Positions 17,792 to 26,658 are shown, counted from the stretch's first letter. The stretch: 64,000 bases of DNA from Gammaproteobacteria bacterium UBA7310 (GCA_002471665.1 DKQK01000002.1:1-64000); one strand, 5' to 3'. Program-made: numbers and translations. The notes: generated from the sequence alone by a model not told the origin.

Positions 17792-18649
17792 TCACTGGGC
17801 CTGCGCGGTGCCGGCAGGCACCAGCAATTGCGGGTCCAGACGCTCCTGGTACCAGTTCAAACGCCAGCACAGGTGGGGGCCGGTGGCACGGCCGGTGGCG
17901 CCCACCAGGCCGATGACTTGCCCCTGCTTGACGGGCTCACCTTCTGCCACCAGCAGCTTGCTCATGTGCAGATAACTGGTGCTGATGCCGTGGCCGTGAT
18001 CAATCACCATGGTACCCCCGGAAAAGAACATGTCCCGGTGCGCTAATGTCACCAAGCCGTCCGCCGGGGCCAGAATCTCCGTTCCCCGGGCGGCGGCGAT
18101 ATCCACGCCAAAGTGGGGGCGGCGCGGCTCACCGTTGTAGATGCGTTGGCTGCCATACACCCCGGTAATGGGCCCCCGCACCGGCCACGTGAACGTCTGC
18201 AAGAAGCCCCGCAGATCCGTATCGCTGTCCCGCGCCCTTTTCACCTGACCGGCCTCGAACCGTATGCGTTGCAGGTGCTCGGGATCCGGATTCACGGTGC
18301 GCCCGGGCACGCCTTCAATACGTTGCAGATTATATTCCCGCTTCTTGAGGGTGAACGGCAATGTCTGCTTGCTGCCATCGGCCAGCACCACCTGTAAAGA
18401 CTGCCGCAGCGGCTCATCACGCCCAAACCCCAGCACAAACTCACCGGATTCCGTCAGTGTCAGCGCACGGCCATCGTAGCGCACTTGTGCGCCCTTGGGG
18501 GCCTGACCGATGACCATCCCACCCTGCTGCAGATCACCCCGCAACTGCAACGCATCCAGGCTCAAGTCTGCCGCCCACGTGATGCCCGCAAGCCAACCGC
18601 ACACTATAACAAGGCTTTGCGCTATACGATGATCTAACCGCTGTCTCAA
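17792..18649 (-). CDS. M23-family (LytM-type) metallopeptidase
   Basis: The 285-residue product has a signal peptide (hydrophobic run SLVIVCGWLAGITWA), a beta-rich N-terminal region, and a C-terminal LytM domain with the zinc signatures RPHFGVDIAA and IDHGHGISTSYLHMSK. Such enzymes cut peptide cross-links in peptidoglycan, or act as activators when degenerate; here all histidines are present. A TTG start at 18649 is chosen: GGAG lies 7 bases upstream and the codon overlaps the MltB-like gene stop as TTGA. The longer frame from a GTG at 18700 runs inside the preceding gene without a signal-peptide-like start. Confidence 0.88.
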   Translation of the reverse strand: MRQRLDHRIAQSLVIVCGWLAGITWAADLSLDALQLRGDLQQGGMVIGQAPKGAQVRYDGRALTLTESGEFVLGFGRDEPLRQSLQVVLADGSKQTLPFTLKKREYNLQRIEGVPGRTVNPDPEHLQRIRFEAGQVKRARDSDTDLRGFLQTFTWPVRGPITGVYGSQRIYNGEPRRPHFGVDIAAARGTEILAPADGLVTLAHRDMFFSGGTMVIDHGHGISTSYLHMSKLLVAEGEPVKQGQVIGLVGATGRATGPHLCWRLNWYQERLDPQLLVPAGTAQAQ

Positions 18650-19944
18650 GGTGTTTCTCCAGTCTGTGCAGGTTGTGCCTGCGCCCATTCCCGCTGCCAC
18701 GCCCGCAAGCGCTGCAGGACGTCATCCGACAGGTAGCCGTCCGCCACCCAGCCCTGTTCTTTCTGTAATTTGCGCAACGCCCGTTTGGTGCGGGTACCGA
18801 AAATCCCGTCGGCGGGCCCGGCATCGTAGCCGGCGGTGTTCAGTGTCTGTTGTACCCATTGGACCGTTTCAATGCTGAGCCGTTCACCCTCCGGTGGCGA
18901 GACTTTCAATTCGCCGGCACCGTTAATACGATCCGCCAGATGGCCCACCGCCAGTGCATAGAACTCGGAGCGGTTCCAGCCCATGATCACCTCAAAGTTT
19001 TCATAAACGACGAATGCAGGGCCATTATGCCCGCTGGGAACAATCACCGAGGCTGCCAGATCCAGGGCCGGCACCCGGTTGCCCGCCACATCACGCACAC
19101 CAAGCTGACGCCACTGGGCAAGAGGTTTACGCACATCCCGCCCCGCTAGGGCATAGTCAAAATCATCAGGCAGGAGCACCTCCCGCCCCCAGCGCAGGTT
19201 GCGCTGCCAGCCCAACTGGTTAAGAAAGTGGGCGGCCGAGGTAAAGGCATCCGGTAAGCTGTTCCACAGATCGGCTTTGTCATCGCCATCGGCATCCACG
19301 GCAAAACGGCGATAGGCGCTGGGCATAAATTGCATATTACCCATGGCCCCGGCCCAGGACCCCAGCATCGTACCGTGATCGGCCACACCGGCTTCCACCA
19401 GGCGCAGGGCTTCCAGCAGCTCCAGGGTAAAAAATTCACTGCGGCGGGGATCACAGGCCAGGGTGGTCAATGAATCCAGTACATTCATCTTGCCCAGATA
19501 GGCGCCGAAATTGGTTTCCAGACCCCAGAACGCCACCAGGTACTGGGGAGGAATACCGTATTGATGGGTCAGTTGCAGCAACAGGTCATAGTGTTGCTTG
19601 AGCAGTGTCCTGCCTTTCTGCACCCGGTGTTCATTGACCCGCTGCCCCAGGTAGTTGTGGAATGTTTCAGTAAACTCGGGCTGACGCCGATCCAACTCGA
19701 TTACCCGCGCCACATACTGCACCGAGTCCATTTGGCTGTTTACCACGGCCGGCGCGATCTGTTCCTGCAACGCCCGCGCTTTCAGCTTCTGCACACACTG
19801 ATCAAACGCAGTCTGATCGATGGCCTGCGGATCTGCGCCCTGTTGCACAGGTGCTTCCGCCTGCGCTGCGCTGGTGGTGGCGGGCAGGGCCAGCACCCCA
19901 CTTAACACCAGCAACGCGGACAATTTGTAATCACATGATTTCAT
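18646..19944 (-). CDS. Lytic murein transglycosylase (MltB-type) with peptidoglycan-binding domain
   Basis: The 432-residue product carries an N-terminal signal peptide (MKSCDYKLSALLVLSGVLALPATTSA is too long to be cytoplasmic and lacks a lipobox), then the MltB/SltB catalytic domain with the active-site glutamate E143 in FWGLETNFG and the GAMGNMQFMPS motif, and a PG_binding_1 domain at about 355-410 (GYDAGPADGIFGTRTKRALRKLQ). It cleaves glycan strands to 1,6-anhydromuramic ends in the periplasm. ATG at 19944 is preferred to ATG at 19959 because it gives a clean signal sequence. It overlaps the M23 gene by TTGA, so both wall enzymes are translationally linked. Confidence 0.9.
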   Translation of the reverse strand: MKSCDYKLSALLVLSGVLALPATTSAAQAEAPVQQGADPQAIDQTAFDQCVQKLKARALQEQIAPAVVNSQMDSVQYVARVIELDRRQPEFTETFHNYLGQRVNEHRVQKGRTLLKQHYDLLLQLTHQYGIPPQYLVAFWGLETNFGAYLGKMNVLDSLTTLACDPRRSEFFTLELLEALRLVEAGVADHGTMLGSWAGAMGNMQFMPSAYRRFAVDADGDDKADLWNSLPDAFTSAAHFLNQLGWQRNLRWGREVLLPDDFDYALAGRDVRKPLAQWRQLGVRDVAGNRVPALDLAASVIVPSGHNGPAFVVYENFEVIMGWNRSEFYALAVGHLADRINGAGELKVSPPEGERLSIETVQWVQQTLNTAGYDAGPADGIFGTRTKRALRKLQKEQGWVADGYLSDDVLQRLRAWQREWAQAQPAQTGETP

Positions 19945-20072
19945 TAGGGTAATTCCCATCAGCAGTGTGTACTGATGATGCTAACAAAGTTACCAATCGG
20001 CCAACAGCTCCCCAGCCGATAATTCTGTCTACACTGAAAAGAAACCCGACAATTCTCAGGAATCCCATTTCC

Positions 20073-21965
20073 ATGCTGTTACGACTACTGGCAACAGTAG
20101 TAGGCCTGCTGTTATCCACTGCCGCCCACACCGGCACCCTGACACTGCATGACGCCAACGAGCGAGTGCCGTTGATGGGCTGGACGGAGGTCTATGTGGA
20201 TGACACCCGAAGCCAGACCGTACAGGATGTCAACGCCCATCGGGATTGGTTTCAACCCAGTGCGCTGGAGGCGATTAATTTCGGCTTTACGGAGGCTCGG
20301 GTGTGGCTGCGGTTCAGTATCCGCAACAACCTTCCTGTGACACAGCAGCGGATTCTTTATCTGCGCCATTTTCTGTTCGACGAGGTGGTACTGCATACCG
20401 TAACCGACAACGGAATCCATAGCCAATACAGCGGCCGCGAGCATTTGGATCAGCATAATGCCAGCCCGTTACCCACACGGTTTTTTCACTTTCAGCTGGA
20501 CATTCCACCCAACACCACCCGCGACTACTATCTGGCGCTCACCAGCGAAGATGCCCTCTCTTCCAGCCTTACCCTGGTCAGCCTGGAACAGTTCCAGCGC
20601 ATCATGATCATCGACGCCGCCGCGGTGACGTTCTATTCAGCGCTGATTCTGACCAATCTGTTTTTCGCTGTTTTCATGCTGGTGAAACTGCGGGAGGTCG
20701 AACTGCTGTACTACGTGGGCTTTCTGGTGTTCCATCACCTGATCGCCATCATGATGCTGGAAGGCGTGCCCGCCAGCCTGCTGGGTTTTGATAACCTGTT
20801 CTGGAATAAAACCGGCTTTATCTTTCTGATCAACGTCGCCATTACCATGGCGGTGCTGTTCTCGCGTTCGTTTCTCAAGCTGAAAGAAAAATACCCGGTG
20901 GATTACCTGATCTCCCGCGGCTTGCTGGTGCTGATGCTGGTGAGCTGCGTGCAAAGCCTGCTGCTACCCCATGTGATCGGCTCGGCATTGACAACGGTCT
21001 TTTGCATGATCGTCGGTGTGGGCATCATGGTCACCTGCGTTCGCTGTGCGGCAAAACACGACCGGGTGGCCAAACTGTTTTTACTGTCCTGGACGGCGGG
21101 CGTGACCGGGGCCACCCTCTACGGATTGAAGCTGTGGAACATTCTGCCCATCAATGGCTTTACCAACCATGCCTGGCATATCGGTACGGTGGTTGAAGCC
21201 ATTCTGTTTTCCTTCACCATTGCCGACCGGGTTACCACAGAACGCCGTATGCGCCTGCAGGCGCAAACCGAGCAGGTGGAGCAGGAACGGGCACTGCGCC
21301 AGGCTCAGGAACAACTGCTGCAGGTTGAAACCGCGGCCAAAATTGAACTGGAGCAGCAGGTGCAGGAGCGCACCAAAGACATCACTCAGATCATGGCCAA
21401 GCTGGAATTCCAGAATCAGCAACTGACGGAATTGTCCATCAACGACCCATTGACTCAGGTTCGTAACCGCCGCTTCTTCAACGATGCCTTCCCCGAGCTG
21501 TGGCAGGAAGCGCAACGGGAGGGCGGCTGGCTTAGTATCATCCTGCTGGACATTGATCATTTCAAAGCGGTGAACGATAACTACGGGCACCTGACCGGTG
21601 ATCAGTGCCTGGTGACGTTAGCGGCCAATCTACGCCAGTGGGTGAGTCGGCCCAAAGACATTATCTGTCGTTATGGCGGTGAAGAATTCATTATTGTGTT
21701 GCACGCCACGGATCTGGCATCCGCCACCCAACTGGCACAGCGCCTGCGCCAAGCGGTAAGTGAGATTCAGATCCCGCTGGAAGATACCACCTTGCACATT
21801 ACCGCCAGCCTGGGTGTGGCCGCCACCATTCCCCAACCCGGTGCCAATCCGGAGCAGCTGATCGCCATTTGCGACCATGCCCTGTACCAGGCCAAAAGCA
21901 ACGGCCGCAATCAGGTCAGCGTTGCCGGCGCGCTTCAATCCAGGTCACTGTCCAGTAATCGCTGA
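20073..21965 (+). CDS. 7TMR-DISM sensor diguanylate cyclase
   Basis: From the ATG at 20073 the protein has 630 residues: signal peptide, DISMED2 sensor, seven membrane helices (about 180-385), coiled coil and GGDEF domain. The catalytic loop is GGEEF (535-539) with an RxxD inhibitory site, RPKD, at 526-529. The open frame extends to a GTG at 19965, but that extension is polar, lacks a binding site and would bury the signal peptide. Expected to synthesise cyclic di-GMP. It is divergent from the MltB/M23 pair, and its 3' end overlaps the convergent TPR gene by 31 bases. Confidence 0.92.
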   Translation: MLLRLLATVVGLLLSTAAHTGTLTLHDANERVPLMGWTEVYVDDTRSQTVQDVNAHRDWFQPSALEAINFGFTEARVWLRFSIRNNLPVTQQRILYLRHFLFDEVVLHTVTDNGIHSQYSGREHLDQHNASPLPTRFFHFQLDIPPNTTRDYYLALTSEDALSSSLTLVSLEQFQRIMIIDAAAVTFYSALILTNLFFAVFMLVKLREVELLYYVGFLVFHHLIAIMMLEGVPASLLGFDNLFWNKTGFIFLINVAITMAVLFSRSFLKLKEKYPVDYLISRGLLVLMLVSCVQSLLLPHVIGSALTTVFCMIVGVGIMVTCVRCAAKHDRVAKLFLLSWTAGVTGATLYGLKLWNILPINGFTNHAWHIGTVVEAILFSFTIADRVTTERRMRLQAQTEQVEQERALRQAQEQLLQVETAAKIELEQQVQERTKDITQIMAKLEFQNQQLTELSINDPLTQVRNRRFFNDAFPELWQEAQREGGWLSIILLDIDHFKAVNDNYGHLTGDQCLVTLAANLRQWVSRPKDIICRYGGEEFIIVLHATDLASATQLAQRLRQAVSEIQIPLEDTTLHITASLGVAATIPQPGANPEQLIAICDHALYQAKSNGRNQVSVAGALQSRSLSSNR

Positions 21966-22438
21966 GCCATCTCCCACACCACACTGCCGCCCACCTGATC
22001 CATGGGATCCAACTCCCGCAGCTTCTGCAGCACTGCAAGCGCCGCCTGGACATTGCCTTTGCGCAGCTGAACAAACCCGGTTGCCTTGAGGCTGTACAGA
22101 TACAGGCGGGTGGCACCGGTTGCATTCAACCAGGTGGCGCCGGCCTGCAGGGAGCCCCAATCGGCGGGGAAACCCGCCAGCCCGGCACTGAGCGTCAAGA
22201 CCTGCTCAATCCGCTGCAGGGATTCATCAAAGCGATTGGAATAGGCATACATTTTGTAGAGTGCCACCAGCACTTCCAATTGTTGCGGCATTAGACGATG
22301 GGCTTCCAACAGCAGGTTTTCCGTGCGCTGCCAGTCTGCACAAACATCCAGAGGCTCACGCAGTAGTTTCTGCAACCGGATATCCACCACAGCGCCTTCC
22401 GGCAGGGGCATATCGTCAAACAGATCTTTAATCTGCAT
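21935..22438 (-). CDS. Small TPR-type protein
   Basis: The 167-residue protein consists mainly of helical hairpins of TPR kind (for example LLLEAHRLMPQQLEVLVALYKMYAYSNRFDESLQRIEQVL and RKGNVQAALAVLQKLRELDP across residues 40-155). No signal peptide or catalytic motif is visible. ATG at 22438 has GAGGAG 7 bases upstream; the adjacent ATG at 22441 is also possible. It overlaps the end of the preceding gene by 11 bases, indicating a two-gene unit, and converges with 31-base overlap on a diguanylate cyclase gene. Role unknown; probably a protein-interaction adaptor. Confidence 0.7.
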   Translation of the reverse strand: MQIKDLFDDMPLPEGAVVDIRLQKLLREPLDVCADWQRTENLLLEAHRLMPQQLEVLVALYKMYAYSNRFDESLQRIEQVLTLSAGLAGFPADWGSLQAGATWLNATGATRLYLYSLKATGFVQLRKGNVQAALAVLQKLRELDPMDQVGGSVVWEMAQRLLDSDLD

Positions 22439-22844
22439 CATCCAACTCCTCAATCTGCCGCGTTAACGACGCAGGCATTGCGAACAAACCCTGTGCCCGA
22501 ATGCGGGCCTTGAAGGCTTTCATCACCGGTCGGGAGAGCCTGGTTTCCGCCAGTACCCGTTGTTCGTAAACCCGATCTTTATGGGCTTCAGTCAAACATG
22601 CCGACACCGTGCGGATGAATTCATGCAGATCATGCCCCATAAGCTCGCCCGTACGCGTCCGCAGTTGCCGATACAGCGCCGCCATGACCTGCTTTTCCAA
22701 CGGTTTCATCTTGCATTTTCCATCCAGAATCTTGAGCATCACGGTGATGGCGCAATCCACATCCGTGGCCGAAAAGCGCTGCCCGGATAGCCAGTGACCC
22801 ACCCAGAGATCCAATGGCGTCCCGTCGCATTGTGATTCAAGCAT
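22428..22844 (-). CDS. Uncharacterised 138-residue protein
   Basis: Not recognised. The product is helical and charged, with no signal peptide or membrane segment, and contains three cysteines with no paired metal motif. The context is clear: its stop lies inside the start of the TPR gene (11-base overlap), so the two form a coupled pair. Upstream are 158 bases holding an inverted repeat (22948-22976) and the end of the MFS transporter gene. Confidence 0.6.
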   Translation of the reverse strand: MLESQCDGTPLDLWVGHWLSGQRFSATDVDCAITVMLKILDGKCKMKPLEKQVMAALYRQLRTRTGELMGHDLHEFIRTVSACLTEAHKDRVYEQRVLAETRLSRPVMKAFKARIRAQGLFAMPASLTRQIEELDDAD

Positions 22845-22947
22845 GATTCATTCAACCACCAGGTTCCACTTGCTGACAGACACCTGAAGCAAAGCCCGCA
22901 CCAACACTAGAGCGCTGTTTTTATTGGTTTTTTTTGAAAGAGAGAAG

Positions 22948-22976
22948 CACGATGTCGGCGCTAAACCGACACCGTG
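22948..22976. repeat. 11-bp inverted repeat between the MFS gene and the unknown pair
   Basis: CACGATGTCGG (22948-22958) and CCGACACCGTG (22966-22976) pair with one G-T and a 7-base loop. It lies 27 bases downstream of the MFS stop on the minus strand. No T-run follows directly on either strand, so a terminator call is weak; it may be a regulatory stem. Confidence 0.4.
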
Positions 22977-23002
22977 GAAAGAATTGTCAGATAGCCAACA
23001 GC

Positions 23003-24328
23003 TTAGGTGGCGGCCACACCCCAACGCGCCACCCGCTCGACGCTCTCCCGATAGGGGCGTAAGGATGCCAACAGCAGCAGCACCGCCAGTGAGGTCGCCA
23101 GCAGGCTGATGATCAACAGTGAGTAACGCAGGGCCTGATCATCCTGAAACACGAAATCCGTTAACAGGGCCACCGCCGTGGGCCCCACCCCCAAGCCGAT
23201 CAGGGTGATGACAAACAGGTACATGGCCGACGCCTGGCCCCGCATGGGGTTGGGCATGATCTCCTGAATGGCCGCCGGTGCCACCCCAAACGGCATCGCC
23301 AGGGCAAAACACCCCATGCCCACTGCGGCGATGGCCACCGGCAGGCTATCGACGGCATAGCCCATAAAGGTGGGCAAGGCGATCAGCGCCGCAATCAGCC
23401 CCACCCGCATGGGGGCATCCCGGTAACCCCGGGCCGTCAGCCAATCCGAGAGCCGGCCACCGACGATGATGCCCGATGATCCGAAAATACCGATCAGCAA
23501 ACCATAGATGAACCCGACATCGGAGGGATCCAGGGCATGGGTGCGAATAAAGAACGCCGGCACCCAGGATGCCGCCCCGTACGCACTGAACGCCAGACAG
23601 GCAAAACTCAGGTTGTGCAACAGCACCGTTTTGCGGTTGAGCTTGATGTAGGCCATCACTTCCCCGAAGGAGACTTCATGCCCCACACCGGCACCCTGCC
23701 GCTGCGGCTCTTTCAGCAACAACAGCACCAGGCAGAACATGACACCCACCGCCCCCAGCAGCAGGAATATCAATTGCCAGGGCCGGATGGTGCCCACCAC
23801 GGGCAGCACCATATCCCCCTGCGCCGAGGCGAAGTGAATCACCAGTCCGCCCAGCAGAAAGGCCAGCCCCGATCCCACGTATATACCCATGGAGTAGACA
23901 CTGATGGCGGTGGCCCGCTGGTGGGGTGGAAAGCTGTCGGCTATGAGCGAGTAAGCGGCCGGGGAAAGGGCAGCCTCCCCCGCCCCCACACCGACGCGGG
24001 CAAAGAGAAAATGCCAATACTGCTTGGCCAGGCCACAGGCCGCCGTCATGGCGCTCCATACCAGCACTCCCGCGGCGATCAGGCCACGACGACTGGTACG
24101 GTCTGCCATACGCCCCAGCGGAATACCGCACAGGGTATAAAACAGGGCAAAGGAAAAGCCCATCAGCAGGCTCATCTGGGTATCGGATATCTCCAGATCG
24201 CGACGAATGGGGCCCACCAGCAAGTTCAAAATCTGGCGGTCGATGAAAGAAAGGACGTAGGCCATCATCAGTATGGCCACCGTAATCCAGGCTCGAGCCG
24301 TAGTGGGGTAAGCAACAGGGGCGTTCAA
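23003..24328 (-). CDS. Spinster-type MFS transporter
   Basis: A 12-helix major facilitator of 441 residues. The early DRQILNLLVGPI motif, MGFSFALFYTLCGIPLGRMADR (motif A) and ARVGVGAGEAALSPAAYSLIADSFPP are characteristic of the Spinster-like family often found next to terpenoid or aromatic degradation genes. The substrate is unknown. The best start is TTG at 24328, with GAGG 8 bases upstream; the frame also opens at a TTG at 24379 with no binding site. No partner genes with a clear pathway adjoin it. Confidence 0.85.
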   Translation of the reverse strand: MNAPVAYPTTARAWITVAILMMAYVLSFIDRQILNLLVGPIRRDLEISDTQMSLLMGFSFALFYTLCGIPLGRMADRTSRRGLIAAGVLVWSAMTAACGLAKQYWHFLFARVGVGAGEAALSPAAYSLIADSFPPHQRATAISVYSMGIYVGSGLAFLLGGLVIHFASAQGDMVLPVVGTIRPWQLIFLLLGAVGVMFCLVLLLLKEPQRQGAGVGHEVSFGEVMAYIKLNRKTVLLHNLSFACLAFSAYGAASWVPAFFIRTHALDPSDVGFIYGLLIGIFGSSGIIVGGRLSDWLTARGYRDAPMRVGLIAALIALPTFMGYAVDSLPVAIAAVGMGCFALAMPFGVAPAAIQEIMPNPMRGQASAMYLFVITLIGLGVGPTAVALLTDFVFQDDQALRYSLLIISLLATSLAVLLLLASLRPYRESVERVARWGVAAT

Positions 24329-24467
24329 GGGCACAACCTCATGGTTATTATTCTGATAACCAACAGCGTGGTAGAGCAATGGTGGGTTGGCAACTTGGGA
24401 TCGCCATACTTGCCAATAAATAACCTAAAACAACCACTTTTCCACGCTTTACTGCCCCGGGCCGCCA

Positions 24468-24788
24468 CTATTGAACAGCAGGGTCCTGCATCATCAACAG
24501 CTCAGCGTGGACATCCAGATCCGGCCTTTTGCAATCGTAGCCATCGGGATAGATGACCTGAATGATCTGCGCGGTGCCCATGGACGCGCGCAGGATATCC
24601 AGCATGGCCGGCGCCTCATGCTGTGACATATGGGTGAGCTTGCGGCGCACACCGGAGACCGTGGTGTAGAAAAGATCCCCCCCTTTCGCCACCTGGATCG
24701 ACTTGATCGGCTCGGGAAAGCATTTGACCGCAGCCCAGCCGGGCAGGGCAGTCAACAGCAGCATTGATAACACTAACAATCGGCCCAT
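24468..24788 (-). CDS. Small secreted protein of unknown function
   Basis: A 106-residue product with a clean signal peptide (residues 1-19, cleaved after GWA) and a mature part containing two cysteines (VKCFPEP and YDCKRP) that could form a disulfide. The ATG has GAGGAG 5 bases upstream, a strong binding site. It stands alone upstream of the MFS gene on the same strand, 139 bases away, and is divergent from the exonuclease gene. No family recognised. Confidence 0.7.
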   Translation of the reverse strand: MGRLLVLSMLLLTALPGWAAVKCFPEPIKSIQVAKGGDLFYTTVSGVRRKLTHMSQHEAPAMLDILRASMGTAQIIQVIYPDGYDCKRPDLDVHAELLMMQDPAVQ

Positions 24789-24908
24789 GGGTTCTCCTCA
24801 AACAGTACATTAAATTATGGCATCCAATGTGCTTACGCTATGGTTAGTAAATAAGTGCCTGACAAGGCTACTGGAAACAGCACAATAAAAAAGGACTCCT
24901 CCTCCACA

Positions 24909-25421
24909 ATGAAACGGAATTACGATGGGGAACATCCCCCCATTATCCTCGACATTGAAGCCTCTGGCTTCGGCGCGGGCAGCTACCCCATTGAAGTGGG
25001 TTTTGCTGCAGACAAACACAACCGATACTGCAGCCTGATTCGCCCTTTTCCCAACTGGACGCATTGGAGCGAAACAGCGCAACAAATCCACGGTATCAGC
25101 CGCCGCGACTTGGAACAACGGGGCGGCGAACCAATGGAAGTGGCCCTGGAGCTGAATCGACGCCTTAACGGCAAACAAATTTACAGTGACGGCTGGGTGG
25201 TGGATCACCCCTGGCTGATGACCCTGTTTTTTGCCGTCAACATTGAACCCGCCTTCCAGCTCTCCCCCATTGAGCTGATCATGACGGAAAATCAGATGGA
25301 AATCTGGGACGACGTGCATCGGGAAGTCATCATCTGCAGTGAGCAGCAGCGACACCGGGCCAGTGTGGACGCCTGGGTGATCCAACAAACCTGGATTAAA
25401 AGCCATTACATGACGCAATGA
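24909..25421 (+). CDS. DEDDh-type 3'-5' exonuclease-fold protein
   Basis: The 170-residue protein has the acidic motif I ILDIEASGFG (D and E of DxE), a middle HGISRRDLEQRG stretch as in RNase T/DnaQ proteins, and a late HRASVDAWVI resembling ExoIII (H-x-A-x-x-D). It is therefore an exonuclease of the RNase T/DnaQ superfamily, short but with all key residues. The frame begins with GTG at 24855, but ATG at 24909 starts just before the domain. Target nucleic acid is unknown. No co-transcribed neighbour is apparent. Confidence 0.8.
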   Translation: MKRNYDGEHPPIILDIEASGFGAGSYPIEVGFAADKHNRYCSLIRPFPNWTHWSETAQQIHGISRRDLEQRGGEPMEVALELNRRLNGKQIYSDGWVVDHPWLMTLFFAVNIEPAFQLSPIELIMTENQMEIWDDVHREVIICSEQQRHRASVDAWVIQQTWIKSHYMTQ

Positions 25422-25807
25422 GCCCACCCCATCCACACCTTGTTGCACTGATTTAATGCGAGCTCAGGAAAGAGGCCTTAGCTTGAGGCGATAGAGCGGC
25501 GAATATTATGGATAAATCGGCTATTCCAGCCCCTCTTGCGCGCCAATCATCCCCTTGGCACCGACCTTGCTTTAGGTTGTAAAGGAATTCAATTATTCGC
25601 CCCCGTGACAGACAGGGGCGCCCCTCTTGGCAGCCGACTCTGCTGTGCTTTGGGCTCGCACACACCGGGCCTGGGAACCCGGTGTGTGTTCGACCCACTA
25701 TTCTGCTCTGTTTTAATCCAATTGATCTTTGCCTGCGCCTGTCCCCAAGTGTATGATTCTGCTCACAATCAATTCTGACTTCTGCTTCTGCCCGCGCCAG
25801 GAAGGAT
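25422..25807. other. 386-base intergenic region upstream of the ECF sigma gene
   Basis: No gene is visible; the longest ATG frames are about 25 codons. The region contains a perfect 12-base palindrome AGGGGCGCCCCT at 25614-25625 and an 11-bp hairpin at 25659-25688. Its length and structure suggest a leader or promoter region of the sigma operon, or an unrecognised small RNA. I could not match it to 6S, SRP or tmRNA features. Confidence 0.5.
25659..25688. repeat. 11-bp perfect hairpin in the sigma-factor upstream region
   Basis: CACACACCGGG (25659-25669) pairs exactly with CCCGGTGTGTG (25678-25688) around an 8-base loop. It is followed by TTCGACCC rather than a T-run, so it is not a classic terminator. 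It lies 119 bases upstream of the sigma start codon. Confidence 0.6.
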
Positions 25808-26428
25808 ATGACTCAATCCAGCGACAGCTTCGATCAGGACCGCCTGCGACAGCAGGATCATGCCGCCTTTGAAGCTCTGGTGTGCAAATTGCACTCACCC
25901 ATGCTGTCGGTGGCCCGCGCTATTGTGGGCGACAGCCTGGCGGAGGAAGTGGTACAGGAAGCCTGGGTATCCGCCTATCGCAACCTACCCCGATTCGAAG
26001 GACGCTCCTCCATCAAAACCTGGCTGTTTACCATCGTCAGCAATGAAGCCAAGACCCGTCTGCGCAAGGAAAAACGCATGGTGGCGTTGGAAGATATAAC
26101 CCAGGATGGCAGTGTTGATTACCTGGGGGACGACCGTTTCCACCGCTTCGGCGGGCACTGGAAGCAACCGCCGCCGGACTGGCATCTGGATTCACCGGAT
26201 CAACTGCTGGAAGAGCGCCACCTGCAGAAATGCATCGACCACACGGTATCCATTCTGCCCCCGCAGCAACGGGCGGTTTTTCTGCTGCGGGACATCGAGC
26301 AGGAGGCGTTATCAGAAATCTGTAATATTCTGGATGTAACCGAGTCTTATGTGAGGGTACTGCTGCATCGTGCCCGTTTGAAGCTAATGCAAGTTATTGA
26401 TCGTTATCAGGAAACAGGTGAATGCTAA
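25808..26428 (+). CDS. ECF-subfamily RNA polymerase sigma factor
   Basis: A 206-residue RpoE-like sigma. Region 2 covers about residues 20-90 (HAAFEALVCKLHSPMLSVARAIVG, AEEVVQEAWVSAYRNLPRFEGRSSIKTWLFTIVSNEAK), and region 4 about 140-195 (LPPQQRAVFLLRDIEQEALSEICN...SYVRVLLHRARLKL). It would direct RNA polymerase to a small stress regulon. AGGAAGGAT precedes the ATG. The anti-sigma gene overlaps its 3' end by 7 bases, and the pair is presumably autoregulated, though I did not identify a matching -35/-10 pair. Confidence 0.92.
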   Translation: MTQSSDSFDQDRLRQQDHAAFEALVCKLHSPMLSVARAIVGDSLAEEVVQEAWVSAYRNLPRFEGRSSIKTWLFTIVSNEAKTRLRKEKRMVALEDITQDGSVDYLGDDRFHRFGGHWKQPPPDWHLDSPDQLLEERHLQKCIDHTVSILPPQQRAVFLLRDIEQEALSEICNILDVTESYVRVLLHRARLKLMQVIDRYQETGEC

Positions 26429-26658
26429 ATTGCCGGGACGTGGCTCACGAAGCCAGCGACTACATCGATGACAATCTGAGCTGGTGGCGCCGCCTGATGT
26501 TCCGCCTGCACCTGTTTATTTGTCACAACTGCCGGGTTTTCGTGTCGCATGTGCATACCACCCGCGAATTCATTCGCAAACGCGGCACCACCAATGCCTC
26601 CCCCGAGCAGGTGCAGAAAGTCATGTCTGCGGTGGAACGACAATCCGAACAAAAATGA
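26422..26658 (+). CDS. Small zinc-finger anti-sigma factor
   Basis: The 78-residue product contains the anti-sigma zinc-finger signature: CRDVAHEASDYID at the start, then HLFICHNC (H-x3-C-x2-C). It has no transmembrane helix, so it is a soluble, cytoplasmic anti-sigma of the zf-HC2/ZAS type. Thiols in the HxxxCxxC motif often sense oxidation or metals, releasing the sigma. Its ATG overlaps the sigma stop (ATGCTAA). The short charged tail after residue 50 has no recognised domain. Confidence 0.88.
   Translation: MLNCRDVAHEASDYIDDNLSWWRRLMFRLHLFICHNCRVFVSHVHTTREFIRKRGTTNASPEQVQKVMSAVERQSEQK

Noticed and set aside
23537..24556. A 339-codon plus-strand frame over the MFS transporter
   Set aside because: Antisense of twelve membrane helices, composed mostly of Gln, His, Gly and Pro; no translation signals.
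25453..25698. An 81-codon minus-strand frame upstream of the sigma gene
   Set aside because: It runs through the perfect hairpin and has Arg/Gly/Ser-rich composition without a start signal; more likely non-coding.
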